A DNA stretch of 64,000 nt from Pegea sp. RAD2-039. Lineage: Eukaryota; Chordata; Thaliacea; Salpida; Salpidae. The DNA lies in contig JAQGEQ010000037.1 in NCBI GenBank assembly GCA_034620365.1, positions 124,001 to 188,000 of the forward strand, read 5' to 3'. The notes below the pieces were generated by a model. That model saw nothing but the letters and a program-made list of their open reading frames with translations. It searched no databases and was not told the origin of the DNA. Numbering within the stretch: position 1 is the stretch's first letter; every line of letters begins with the position of its first letter. The translations under genes and the position numbers were made by a program. This document shows positions 12,999 through 26,200 of this stretch, piece after piece.

Positions 12999-15624
12999 CA
13001 AAATATCCACCAAAAAGTTGTTTTAATTGTTTTTTTTAGAATTTATCTTTAGGGCTTTTTTGTTGTTGCCCTTTTTGTCTGTAATTATCATTTTTTTTAA
13101 GTTTTCAATCATGTTTTGAGTAAAATATCTGATTAATCTATCAGTTGCCTATTTTGAATAAAATTATTTCTTTCAAACTTATTGAAACAAAACAATTTAT
13201 AGAATCTATTATTTAACGAGAAAAATAAACATTGATAATCATCCAAAGATGAACGTAGTCCTCCATCGCATCTTAACATAATCATCTACCTCATTCTACA
13301 AAATAGATTTGTCAGAAACAGTTTGTTAGAAACGTTGATGACCTACAATTAGTCAAATACTTCAACAATTTATTTGAAGTTTCCTAATTTAATTTCAATG
13401 AAATTCGAAAATGTTACTTTAAATAAAACTAAAGTTCAACTTTTGTGACAAGCTTTAAACGTATTTCATTTAAACAGTTTTAGGAAAAGTTTTTCAAAAG
13501 CAATAAGACCAAGCTAAAAGCATGAATATATTAGTTCGATTACGTTGCAAAGGAACTGAAAAGTTCCGTTTCTTGGTACTACAAAACCAATTAAAGACAA
13601 TTTTTCTAATAGTTGTGTAATTATTAGGTTACTTTCTACCAAAGTTTTAATAAAGGTAAAAAATGATATTTAAAAAAACGGTTTTTGATTCACTGAAATC
13701 ATTTTATATAAATAGTTTTTGACATCAGCTTTATTATAATTTTTTGGTTTTAACTTTATCATATGAAATATAGAAGATATCTGTATCAAAATTACTTCAT
13801 AAAAGTTTTTCAATTAAAAAATAAAGTTTTAATTTCTACCTCTGTGAAATCCATTTCAAAACGTTTAAATTTTTAGCAATTTTTTAATTTCTATGTCAAA
13901 TAATTTCAAAACTTTCTAAAATAAAATCAATAAAAGATTTGATTGTTATAATTGCAATTAAAAGAGTTCAACTACCAAGGTTCAAGCTTGTTAAAATACC
14001 TATCAAAATTTTAAACTCATTTCTTTAGTTGGTATTCAAACTAACTCATTATACAAAGCTTTGCCAATAAATATTATTTTACAGAAATTAAATTTGAGAA
14101 TCTAAATTTTATCACGTTTAAAAAGTTATATTCTTTTAATATTTAATGCTGCTGGCAAGAAATTTAATTGCGTGCTGGTATAATTGCATATGAAATCATT
14201 AAATGTCAAGTATAGGCAGTATATGATTACTTTTTTGAATAATCATGTTGTTAATCTATTTCAAATTACTGATAGAAATTTATTTGTTAAAGTTTGAGAG
14301 AGCTGTTAGTTTCAAAAAAAAGATTAACGAGAGATTTCTAAAAAGCTAAAGTCAGATTGCAGAATAACTAAGTTCAGTTTAGTCTGCCACGTACCTTGAA
14401 GCAATTCTGATTAACAATTTTCTAAAGAAGTTTAAGAAATAAGCTTTCAATTACTCAATATTTACAGTTCTATTTTCTAACTTTGGTTTAGAATAAGTTT
14501 TAGAAATTAAAGAACAAATTTTTTTGAGCAATTGCAGCATTTGTAAGAATTTTTAGCGTATCTAAAAAGTAATCAAACTAACTAGAATATATCTATATCA
14601 AAGGTAGATGTTGAATTTTAATATTCAAATAAGCAGCAGTTGAAAGATCAGTCACTAGAAATAGTAGAGAGCATTAAACTTAAATCTCAATAACCTTGAA
14701 TAACAATTAACTTATTTACTATTAATAATTTTTATGCTAACTAAATACAAAAACGTAATAATGTTTAAAATATATTAACTAAGTTGTAAATTGTTTTTGA
14801 CTAAAAACGGAAGTACTTGATGGTTTCTTTGAGTTTTTTTATTTTTAAACTTCGCTAAATTTTTAACACTTATTTGCAGATGAACAAATCTTTCTTTGTT
14901 AGGATTTCAAAATAAGTATTTCTTGAAAGCAAATATTTTTTATGAACAAAACTAAATCATACTATTGTCGAAATGGAAATGACACCTTTTCCAGATTTCT
15001 TTAAACAAGGTCTTTAAACAACTTTTGCTATTTTATTTATGTAGAAAGCTTTAAAAGGTTACATTTTACACAAAAAGTTTTTAATTTAAAAGCTTAAAAT
15101 TCCTGAAATATATCTGTTACATATTTTTGACATAATAATTAGTCTGTCAAATAAGTGCCAAATTTTTTGTAAGAACTAAAGTAAACAAATAAAGAGTTCA
15201 TTATTATAACCAGCATATCAGCTCCCTGCATAAAAATCCGTTTAAAACCGACAGTTAAACTGTTTTGCAATACATGCTTGAGTAAATTTTTATTTGCAAT
15301 TAAAGTACTTTAAACTAAATGTTGTAAAAAATATTGATGAATTAGAATAACTGTATGTCTTTTTAGTTCGTCTAGTTATGATTTATATATCTTCTTTTTT
15401 AATTTGAATCTTTTATTAATTATGAAGAATTAAGCATCGGTAAAGAACACCTTATTTTGAATCTTAAATTAACAAGTTTATTTTTTTTTCAAATATAGAT
15501 AACCACAGAAATAGTTTTTTGTACGTTCACCAATACTGTGGTTAAAAAATCACTTTTCAAAGCTAAACCTGTCAACAAGTTATTTGTCGAAAATGTTCTA
15601 TCTAACCTAATGACTTGTTTTCAG
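12999..15624. other. Intergenic, very AT-rich
   Basis: About 2.6 kb with no recognisable coding exon. A 5' exon of the downstream GPCR, carrying its start codon, probably lies in the last part of it, because the first recognised exon is preceded by a splice-acceptor-like TTTTCAG. I could not identify that exon. Confidence 0.5.
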
Positions 15625-17920
15625 TTCAATTTTCAGAATATGATGATGAAGTAAGCAAGATCTGTTTCAGGGAATCTGAAAATGTATTTGCCGCGTTTAT
15701 CTTACTATTCGTCGTAATCGGACTTTTTGGAAATGTTTGTATTATAGTCATGATCCTGACTTTACGAGAATACAAGAAATCAGTTGCTAACTGGTAAGGT
15801 GAATAAAACTAACTCATTAGTATTTATCGACTTCTTCTGATAGGTACATCTTACAATTAGCTTTGGCTGATACTTTGTTTTTAATAACTTTACCATTTGA
15901 AGCTATTTCTGAGATTAAAGGTAGTTGGATTTACCCTGACTGGTTGTGCCTTGTCAAACAAGCAGTACTGTTCATTAACTACTACGCCAGTATCTACTTC
16001 CTAATGGTTTGTTTATCTTTTAAATCGTTTTAAATCTAATTTAGTTTTTATTCAGGTAATGAGTTTTGATCGTTACTTGGCTGTAACCAAAGCATTTGCA
16101 TTTACAAATTGGGTGAAAGTTTTAAGATCTTCTACAGCGTCTTATGCTATCACAATAGTTGGATGGTGTTTAAGTATCTCTGCTTGTATTCCTTTGTATC
16201 TATATAGTGATGTTGAACAATGTCCAAGAACGTGCGCTCATAAGTTTCCGTTAAAAGAAACCTTTTGTGACTTACCAGAGAATATGGTGCTTTTTACTGT
16301 TGATATTTTTTAAAAAATGATTTAAAAAAGTTTTGTGTTATTTAAAAAAATACATTTTTATTTTTATTCAAATTTAAAACTATTATTACTGAAATTATCA
16401 AAGTCAATTAGCTCTTTAGAAGTTTAATTATTGTTTTTCTTCTTGTATAACTTATTTTTTTTTGTTTTTTTTAAACAAAAATATTTTATGAAAATTAACC
16501 AACAATACCAAATAATTTTTAGAAATATTCAAATATCTCTTTCAACAGGGCTCTGATGACTGTAAATTTCATCTGTTTAATAAGGTAACCCATATTGAAG
16601 AATACAGTGCGTACATTTTTACCAATTACGATAGCAATTATACGGATCCTTTTGGATTCCCTACCAACTACAATGATACTTCTTACGAGATAAACTTTGA
16701 TAATTTTCTAAACACCTCTCTTAAAAACGCTACCTATTTCCCTTTTGATAATGATTCATATATTTACGATCGATATGGTATCGAACCAAATCATATATTG
16801 GATGCTTACATGAATAATAATGGAGCTGAAACTGGCATTATTTGCAAGTTAGCTTCTATTTCTACAATCAGAGTGATTTTAAACCCCAAATTTTCTAGAT
16901 ATCCTGAAAGCAATGAACTAGAAATTTGGATTTATTCAAATTTTATTGGGGCTTTTTGTTTACCTTTCTTTATTATCTGTTTCTTCTACGGAATGATCAT
17001 CAAAACGATTCTTCAAACAGGGACTATTAGTGGATCAGACTCCCAAGTAAGATTAACTTTATATCAACATCCATGACAAGTCTTTCTTCTTATAGAGATC
17101 ATATCGCAAAAGAGTCACTTTGATTGTTCTCGCTTTAGTCAGCTTATTCGCGGTTAGTTGGTTGCCATGGCATGTTGTCAATATCTGTAAACTTTATGGA
17201 TTCTATCTCCCGGGAGCTAATGACTGCAAAATTTTAAATCAAGCTGTTAGAGTAATTGCTTACGTGAATAGCGCGCTGAATCCATATTTCTACAGGTTTT
17301 ATTTATTTCCATTTTTTTATTTGTGAATATTTATTATCTTTTAATAAAAAAATTTTTAATCTAGAATTTTTTTATTTTATTTTTTATTAAACAAAAAATT
17401 AAAAAAATAAGTTTTTTTTTGGAAACACTTTCTGAATTATCAAAACTTTTTTAACTTTTTGTTTGGAAACACTTTTTGAAATATCAAAAATTAAAAATAA
17501 TATATTTTGTTTGGAAACACTTTCTGAATTATCAAAATTTTTAAAGATTTTTTGTTTGGAAACACTTTATAAATTATCAAAACGTTTTTAAACTTTTTCT
17601 TTCGGAAACACTTTCTGAATTATCAAAACTTTTTTAGCTTTTTGGGAGTGAAATTCAAGGAGAGAATCATCCGGGTTGGATCTCGACTTAGTGGAGTCCT
17701 CAACAACTCTTCTTTTCGGAAATCAACTCATAATGACGGAAGACGAAGATCAAATTCAAATCCACGTTCTGATCTTGAGAAGAAGATGAATCCTGTGGTT
17801 CGTTTACTCGATAAAGGATGGTGGAAGAAATCCGAAAAGAGCAAGATCACAGTGGAAGAGCTTGCAGAAGATGATCTCAATAAAAGCACTCTTCAACGAA
17901 CAGAGAGAACAATTATATGA
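15625..17920 (+). CDS. Class A (rhodopsin-like) peptide-type GPCR with giant ECL2
   Basis: Seven-helix receptor, most like the somatostatin/allatostatin-C/chemokine side of class A. Exons: about 15625-15793, 15844-16006, 16056-16286, 16549-17046, 17096-17295, 17638-17920. Motifs: TM1 GLFGNVCIIV; TM2 LALADTLFLITLPF; the TM3 cysteine in WLCLVKQAV; SFDRYLAV (DRY) at the end of TM3; TM6 VSWLPWHV (Ser instead of the usual Cys of CWxP); TM7 NSALNPYFY; then helix 8 FLGVKFKERI. The Ser/Arg-rich tail stops at 17918. The loop between TM4 and TM5 is about 150 residues, several times the usual length, with four possible N-glycosylation sites (NYT, NDT, NTS, NAT). There is no in-frame ATG in the first exon, so the start codon is on an unseen upstream exon. 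The ligand is unknown; a neuropeptide is an inference. Confidence 0.92.
17421..17642 (+). repeat. Five-unit minisatellite ending in the splice acceptor of the GPCR
   Basis: Five tandem units of 44-48 bp. Each begins GGAAACACTT, at 17421, 17465, 17513, 17558 and 17604, followed by a form of CTGAATTATCAAAACTTTTT. They fill the 3' half of the intron 17296-17637. The fifth unit contains the acceptor TTTTTTAG at 17636-17637 and continues into the coding sequence of helix 8. Confidence 0.95.
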
Positions 17921-20221
17921 AGAACTTTTTAGTATCTTCTGATATCTTCCTCTAAGTTTGTGTCATTATGTCGCTTAAAAATATCTTCAGAAAATTATTT
18001 TTTGTAATTAGTACTAAACTGTTGTATATCTAAACACTTTACTATTTAATTTGTTATTTAGAAAGTTGTAGAAAAATATTTTGTAACACTTTTAATTGAA
18101 AACAGAAATTACATTTATTCAATCTTGTATTTTACTACTTATGTCATATAAAATCACTTTTTTAAATATATAGTTATTATTATTCAACATTAAGATGTTT
18201 TGAAAACTTTTAAACAAATTTTGAAATAAAATTAAAACTTTCTGCTGCAAATATACTTTCTAGTTTGATTAAAATTCTTTAATTACATAAACATGTAAAT
18301 TATTAGCAGTAAATACTTATGCAAGAGATAATCCAGCTAAAAATATTAAATAGGAGAAAATGTTTCATGAAATATTTCCGTTTTTGTTAAGAGAATTTTA
18401 TTAAAGTTTAAAATAAATAAATAAAATGTTTAAAAAAATTAGTTAGATAGTTTAACGAAGTAATGACATCATAGAAATTAGTCACAAATTAATTTATTGG
18501 CAAATTTCCATAAAAACTAACAAGTAAGTCCAACTAAAGAGTCGTGAACAATTAAAACTATAAAACATGAGTTTAAAAGTTATTTAATTTTTGTTTTTCT
18601 CGCTTTAAATTTATTGAATTATGGTTTTACTTGAAAATGTAATTCACTGTTTATACAGTTTTTCATTTAATGTTTATTGTGTAAGCAGTTGCCAATTTAT
18701 TACAAATTTTAAATACCATTGTAGCTTTCCGTAATTACAAGTTTAATTAAAACTAAAATTAGCTCAGCAAATAGTTGTTCAATGATAATTTGTACTTTTT
18801 TGAACATTTTATATTTTATTATAAGACTTTATCTTTATTCAACTTAATTCTTAAATTTACAAACAAAATTGGTCAACTATTTCTGAGAAAAAATTATCTT
18901 TGTATTATTTTTCAAGATCTGAAAACATAAATTTAAATTCATGTTTAACATTATAAGTTATTACAAAAAAACTTCTATTTTTTTTTGCTTTAAAGTTTTT
19001 TAAAGTGATACAAACTTAGATATATTAAATTTAGAATACTTATAAGATAGAAATTGCACAAATGTTTTGTATACAAATTATCGTTTTACAAATAAAATTA
19101 AAAATAATGTCATTTTAAATTCTTTAAACTAATTAAATAAGTATTACTAAACTTACTTAAACGAGATTTTATTAACTGATAGTTAAACCAACCTAAACGA
19201 TAGTTCATATATGATACATATTAAGCTTATATATCAAAAATCCAATTTAAGAAGATATAATCAAATGTTTTGTTCAAACACATCAAATGTTAAAAAATTA
19301 CAACTGTTTGACCAGAATTTGACCAAAGAATTCATATTGTAACCTTACAGAAATATTTTCGTTACTAAAATAGAGTTTATCATTCATTACATCTTAGGAA
19401 GATGACTAAAAATTGACGACAAAATGAATTTGAGAATTTAATTTTCCTGATTAAATTTTAAAAACCATATTTACAAAATATAGTTTTACTCTAAAATTTC
19501 AAAATAACTTCAAAAAGATTTTTAATCTAGACATCAGTTTTCAAAAAGTATTTGTTTTACCAAACTGATGTAAGCATAAGTGTTTTAAAACTTATACAAA
19601 GTTGCTGCATGTAAAACTGTTCAAAACTTCACTAATAAGTCAAGCTCTTAAGATAAGTATGTCATGGTCTAATAGTTTTGAAGACATCTTCATTGTATGG
19701 AATTTGCTACAAGTTTTGGATTGAAATTTAGGCCGAATGAAAAATAAAAATAAAAAACTTTAATGTTGTTTGTAAAGTATGTAATCAAAAATACAATAAA
19801 TTTGAAAATGATTTACAAAACTGTTATTATCGATGCATGAAGTTATACAGAAACGTGATACTGTTTGAAAGTTTAGTTTTAGCATTAGTGGCCAGAATTA
19901 TCTTTAAAAAATATTTTCATCTTTCTGTAAGAAATTAATCTTATTTTGGAACAAAGTCTTAACACATAAAATTATTTTAAAAGCAGCTTACAGAATGATA
20001 TTTGACAATTTTGAATTGAAAATATTTTTGTTTCAAAATCAAATTTGAAAGCTAGTCACAATTAAGTTTCTGAATTTAACTATAGTGACGTAATAATCGA
20101 CAGTAATAAACTGATAAACTATTTTTTTAGTTTTGAGGATATTTCATCTAATTTTATTCCTGTTCTATTCTTAACAAGTAAGATAATGAGAAAGAGAAAA
20201 TAATTGCATAGCACAGTAGGT
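17921..20221. other. Intergenic, very AT-rich
   Basis: About 2.3 kb of A/T-rich sequence between the GPCR stop and the FSIP2-like start. No exon, RNA gene or repeat was recognised. Confidence 0.55.
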
Positions 20222-23200
20222 ATGAAGCTTGTAAAAACATATAACCCTCCTGGTGTCAAAGCAAACGAGTTTGATGGACCAATTGATACAAAATTGCCTT
20301 TTGTACCAGGAAATAATTATGTTTTACATACAACATCTCTAGGAAAAACGGTTTGTAGAAAATAAGTTAGATAATAAAAAAGCTTAGAATAATATTTTTT
20401 GCTGTGAACTCTAATCAGATTGTTTTAAACCTAAATCTATAGATAATTCAATAGTTACAAACAAATGTTGAAGCTATGAATTTCAAATAATGAATATACT
20501 TACAGAAAGTAATGTATTTTGTGGAAATAAGAATTAATTACACTAAACAAGTAGCGACTTAGAAAAAATATAAAAGTATAAATCTTTGTAATTACAGCTA
20601 CTTAACAATTCAATTAATAAGATTTATAAAACTAAACTGACACTTTCAATGTAATTTGCATCATAAATTGTGAATCTATTTAGACTAGTATAATAAGAAT
20701 GCTAAATTTAGATTAATTAGTTATTCTAAAACAGTTTTCAATTATCTTTTATATACTTATTTGGAAACATTTTATAAGATTGTGTTTGTAAATGTGTCAA
20801 TTACATTGTTGAAAGTTAATAATGATGTTTTTTATTTAAAGTTGTACAAACCAGTATGTGATTTTGGTCAATCAAACTATCCTGAAAGCATTTTAAACAA
20901 AGAATATAACTATGTAAATGACCCCCATTTATTGAAGTATTATAAAAGAAAACCACAAAGTGTAAAATTATTGCAACAGCTAGGAAAAGTTGACGAAAAT
21001 GGAAAAGTAAAAGAAAGTTTATATAATAATAATTGAAACTATGGTTTCAAAATACAACTGTAGTTTAATTACAGTAATGTATAATACAGTTATTTACAAT
21101 TATGAAATATTGAGCTTTGAAATAATTAAAATAATGTTTTGAAGATAATTTGCACTTTGAAAGAATATAACAACTATAGAACATACCTCCAAAGATTAAA
21201 TGTTGAATGCATGAACAAAGTATACAGAGAAGAAGTCAATAAACGTCTTTATGTTAATTATATGAATAAAATTTGGACGAGACAGCAAGTTCAAGAAGTA
21301 AGATAAATTTGAAACTTTTCTTTTATAGATTAGTTGATTAAATCAGCAGTTTTCAAGCTTCTTTTGGTAACCACATATTTTTTAAACTTAAGTTTTTAAA
21401 TATTTAATGAAATATTACAGCATATATTGAAAAACATAATATATTTTAAATTCTTTTTTTATAGAAAAGATATGTTGAATCCATACAAAGACAAATAAAA
21501 ATATCAAGAATGAACCAACATCTAGAACGACAAAGAATAAAAAATGACAAAAAGATTGCTGATAGGTATAAATGTGATCGGCTAAAGTACTTGATGCAAA
21601 GGAAAGAATATGAACGGATCTTAGAAAGAAGAGAGCAAAAACGAAAAGCGAAAAAGCTGCAACAAGAAAACACTAAAATGAGAATTGATCAATATGTAAG
21701 TTGAAAAATGAAAAATTGATAATTTATTTACAATATTATTTCTAAAGCAACAAAGAGTTCGAGAAACTTTAGTAAAAGCCAAAAACGAACAATTAGAGTT
21801 GGCAGCACAGAAAAAATCTGATCTTCAAGACGATGCTTTAAGAAGAAGGAAGCAGTTTAGTAACTCGATATTTTAATTCGCTATAATTTTCTATAGTTTA
21901 TTATCTTGTATATTATTAATTTCTACATTTAATTTTAAATGTAATTGTTTTCGAATTTAATTTACAAACTTTTACAGCAAACAAAGGTTTATGTATGAAC
22001 TCAAAGAAAGATTTCATGAAGCAAAAATTTGTGAAATGATAGAAACAACAGAAGAGAATACTAATAATAAAAAATCAAGAATTGAATGGTGGAAAGGATT
22101 TTACAACAAAATGCTAAGAATAGACGAAGGTAAGTTTCATCTGTATTTGTACAAACTAGCAATTTATTGGTTTAATATTTAGAGAGGCTACGTCATCTTT
22201 GTTTAAGTAATCGCCACAGACAAAGAATCATAGACCAAAGAATAAGTCAAAGTCTTTTAATGAGAGGTTGCAGAGGATTCAACTTCAGGATTAAAGATGA
22301 AGACAAGCTCTTGTTAGTCTAAGATTAAAATTTTTTGAAGCAAATATTAATTTAAATTTAAACATTTGAAAAGATCATTTTATTCGAAAACATTAATTTA
22401 TAATTTTGTCTTCATGATTTTAATCTTTATTTATTTCAGATCAATTATGGTAAAGGAACTGATGAATGAACATGCAGAACGTTTCAAACATTTAAGTCGA
22501 GAACAAATGGCGAACGAAATCTATAATATGCTTGAAGAAAGTAAATAATTCTTTTGCTGAAAAAATCTGTCTATAAATTATAAATTTTTGATTTACATCT
22601 TGCACAGATAAAGATTTAAATCTTGCCGTCCGTAAGCAAGCTCGAAATCATACTCTAGAAACATCTGATATCACTTATAACGTGATGCTTCAATGTAAAC
22701 GACTCTTACACGATGAGAAATATGCAAACATCACATCTATAATCACATTAAAGATGAACGAAATCTGCCAATATATAACCTTCAAGTTTGAGATTGCTAG
22801 AAAGTCATCATCTAAGGTTTTATAAAGATGTTACCTTGTTTCATTTCAAGAATATTTTTCATCTTTATATCAAAATACTATTTAAGTGGAACTAATTCTA
22901 CATTTTGAAAGATCGGTTACATTACTGAATTCTTGTTTTAATTTCAGAATAATTTAAACAAATTAGTTCCAACGTTTAAAAAGAATTACGAAGAAGAAAA
23001 GGATACTGGTATTTCAGATGCTGAGGTCTAGATGAAACCATTTTAATTTCTGATAATAATAAAAACCAATAATAATATAAAAATAGTTTCATTAGGAAAG
23101 GTATCTTTTTTGTTTGGTAATTCAAATTATATAAAATAAAAGAATAATTAAAAAAAAAACAGTTTTAAAATATTCTTAAATTATTTATTTTAAAAAATTA

Positions 23201-26200
23201 GTTGAAAGACATTAAATCAGTTGTAGAAGAAATCCTCAGATCATTAGTTGGTGATCTCTTGCTACAAATAGTTGAACACATTGAGGAGATTTATAGCCAG
23301 TATGTTAAATTTCAAAGTTGTTTTTTGTTTATATAATAATCAGATACATTGATGTAAAATATAATAAGGGTTGAAGTATTTAAAACCAAACTTTTGAAGT
23401 TTCATTACAGCATTAATATTTCTTACTAACTTTTAACAGAAGTTCGAAATCTCAAAGAAATTTGAATCTTAAACTTTCAAGCGCTGTTGGAGATTTCTTT
23501 TCACTTGATGACAAACTAATCAAACTAAAACCGAAACTAACACACACAATTAACCTTACATTAAAATCAATTTTATCTGGTTAGTAAAATACTCACCACG
23601 CAAAGTATAAACAAGTATTTTATTAATGTATAAATATTTGATATCTATCTGGCAAGTCATGAAATAACTTCTGTTTGTGTTCAGGTGAATTTGATTCTAC
23701 AGCCAGACGATATAGTGAAGAAATTCGCCAGTTAGAAAGTCCTGCTTTAAGCATGCTAGCCATGAATATTTTAGATGAAGTTTTACAAGCTTCTGAAGAA
23801 GTAAAAATTTCTCTAATTAAATTGGGAAGATTTTATGGTTTAATGATGTCTTTGTAGGAAGAAGACGACCAAGATTTAAGGCCATCTTTTAAAGAAACTA
23901 AGAAAGAAAAAACAAAGAAAAAGAAGAAACAAAAGCAAGAAGTTCAACTAACTAACCTCACAAGTAAATTTAAACATGTTAAAGATATATTTAAAGATTT
24001 TATATCTTTACAGGCACAGCCAATGACTCAACTATAAAGTTCTATGATTCAGGTAACATAAGCTACAAAAACTAACCTATAGAATGATTATGTTTGTTTG
24101 ATTATAATTAGATGATGAAGAACATGTCAAAGAAGCAGCCAGTAAAGCAATTATATTACTTGCAACCGATAAAGAATCTCTTGAAAATGTAGCAACAACT
24201 GAGAAAAGAAGTAAGTTTGAAACGAATAAAAACTCTATTTAATTATTTAAATGTAATCTTTTAATAAAACTAAAAATGTATTAATTACTGATGATAGGAA
24301 ACTACTTTACAAATAACAAAATAATAATTTATATCATCTAATTCTTTAGTTAAGTTAATGTATTTTATTACTGTTATTTACTAATTGATAACTTATTAAG
24401 AGCATGGAAGTGTTATGGGGATGGAAAATAAAGCAAATTATAAAACTTCAGTAAACTTTCTAGCTTCAACAATTACTACTGAAGTTCTTGAATCAATAGA
24501 CAGAAAGCGTTCTCTTACTTGTAAATATATTATTGATTATTTCATTTATTTGTAAGTTAATTGGTCATTGTAGTCATTATGTTTATGGTTTCGTTGACCT
24601 GATGTAGGAATGTAAAATATATTCACTAATTAAAACATTTTGTAGATCTTGATCTAGAAGACGGTGAAATTAAAGCCTCTATCGACATCATAGCCGAAGA
24701 AATAATGGACCAAGTTATTGCTATTGATTCAAGACTTTATGAATTTGCAGCAATTGGTTATTTGAACATACTTGATTATACGAATTAGCTAATATGTTTT
24801 TAAATACTTTCAATTCTATTTTGAAGCTTTTTGTTTTGCAATTGACACTTTTTTGTTTATAGCCTCCGAGTCGGAACTACAGATGGCAGTACACGAGAAA
24901 GATACAGTCATCAGTAACTTCATCTACAAACTAGCTGAAAACCTTGTCATTAAAGTATTGAATGAAATAGTTAATAGAAGGTTTCAGAATGTAAAAGGTA
25001 ATAATTTACTCAATTTTTAATTTGAATCCTTAAAAGTCGTGTCTGAAGATTTCCTACTCATCTATTTATCTATTTGATCTTATTTTTTATAGATAAGAGT
25101 GAAATAAATAATCAAGCATTAATAAGGCTGGCAGATCAACTTACAAAGAACCGAAAAAACAGAGAATTTAGATGTACATTTAGATTGAATATTTTACATC
25201 AGTTTTAATATTATTACATAAAGTTACTAAATAATAATATCTAGATACCAAAAGCAAAAACAAAATAAACGAAGCTGGAGATGTTGCAATTTTCTTTATC
25301 ACTAAACTGCTAGCAGACATTGTCCTGAATGTTACCTTACATGTATCAAAATTTGAAAAGGTATTGATTTAACCTTATGATTTTCACAAAACTCTCATTG
25401 AAATTTATTAGGCTAATGGTCTGATGATGGCGACAAATCATCCTGAAATAAAAGAATCTATGTCTAACAATTTTGCTAGTAAGTAATGAATAGTTAAATA
25501 AAATCCTGTTTTTGCTTTTATGATATTTTCTGTCAAGTATTCATTCATTTTGTTGGTAAAGGTTAAAGTATGAATAAATAATTATTTCAAAAGATATATT
25601 TAGATAATTTCACAAGTCTGAATATAACTATTATATGTTTATAAATATTATCTACTATTATTATTTAAAAAGGTTGAAGACAACTGCTTAGTATCTATCT
25701 GTTTTCTTTTAACAGAAATTCAAGAAGGAATTTCAAACACTCTCCAACGAGCAATCTATCTACTTTCATCACATACTGGAATCAATAAAGTAGATGAATC
25801 AAATATTGTGAGTAAAACAACCTATATAGATTTATAGAAAAGAAAGCAAACCATTAGAAATTGATTTTTAAATAAAACGTTGTTAGATTGAATAAAGTTT
25901 TATTTGCAAGGTTTAATTAAGATACTATAGAAGATAAATAATCAAAACATTACGTCTCAGTATTTGATTTAAAATATTTTTTTACAGGAGCAACCTGAAA
26001 CTATAAGCGAAGGTGAAACATGAATTTAATTTTTAAAATATTTCTAAAACTTTTAATCAATTTTGAAGAAGTAGAAGAAGATGAAAAAGGAGACGACTTG
26101 AAGAAAATGATTAATATTCTTACTCAAGGTGTTGTTGACAGTGCAACAATCAAAGTTTCGTCAAAACCAAACGTTAGTCAAACTATTTGAGAGTTAAAAA

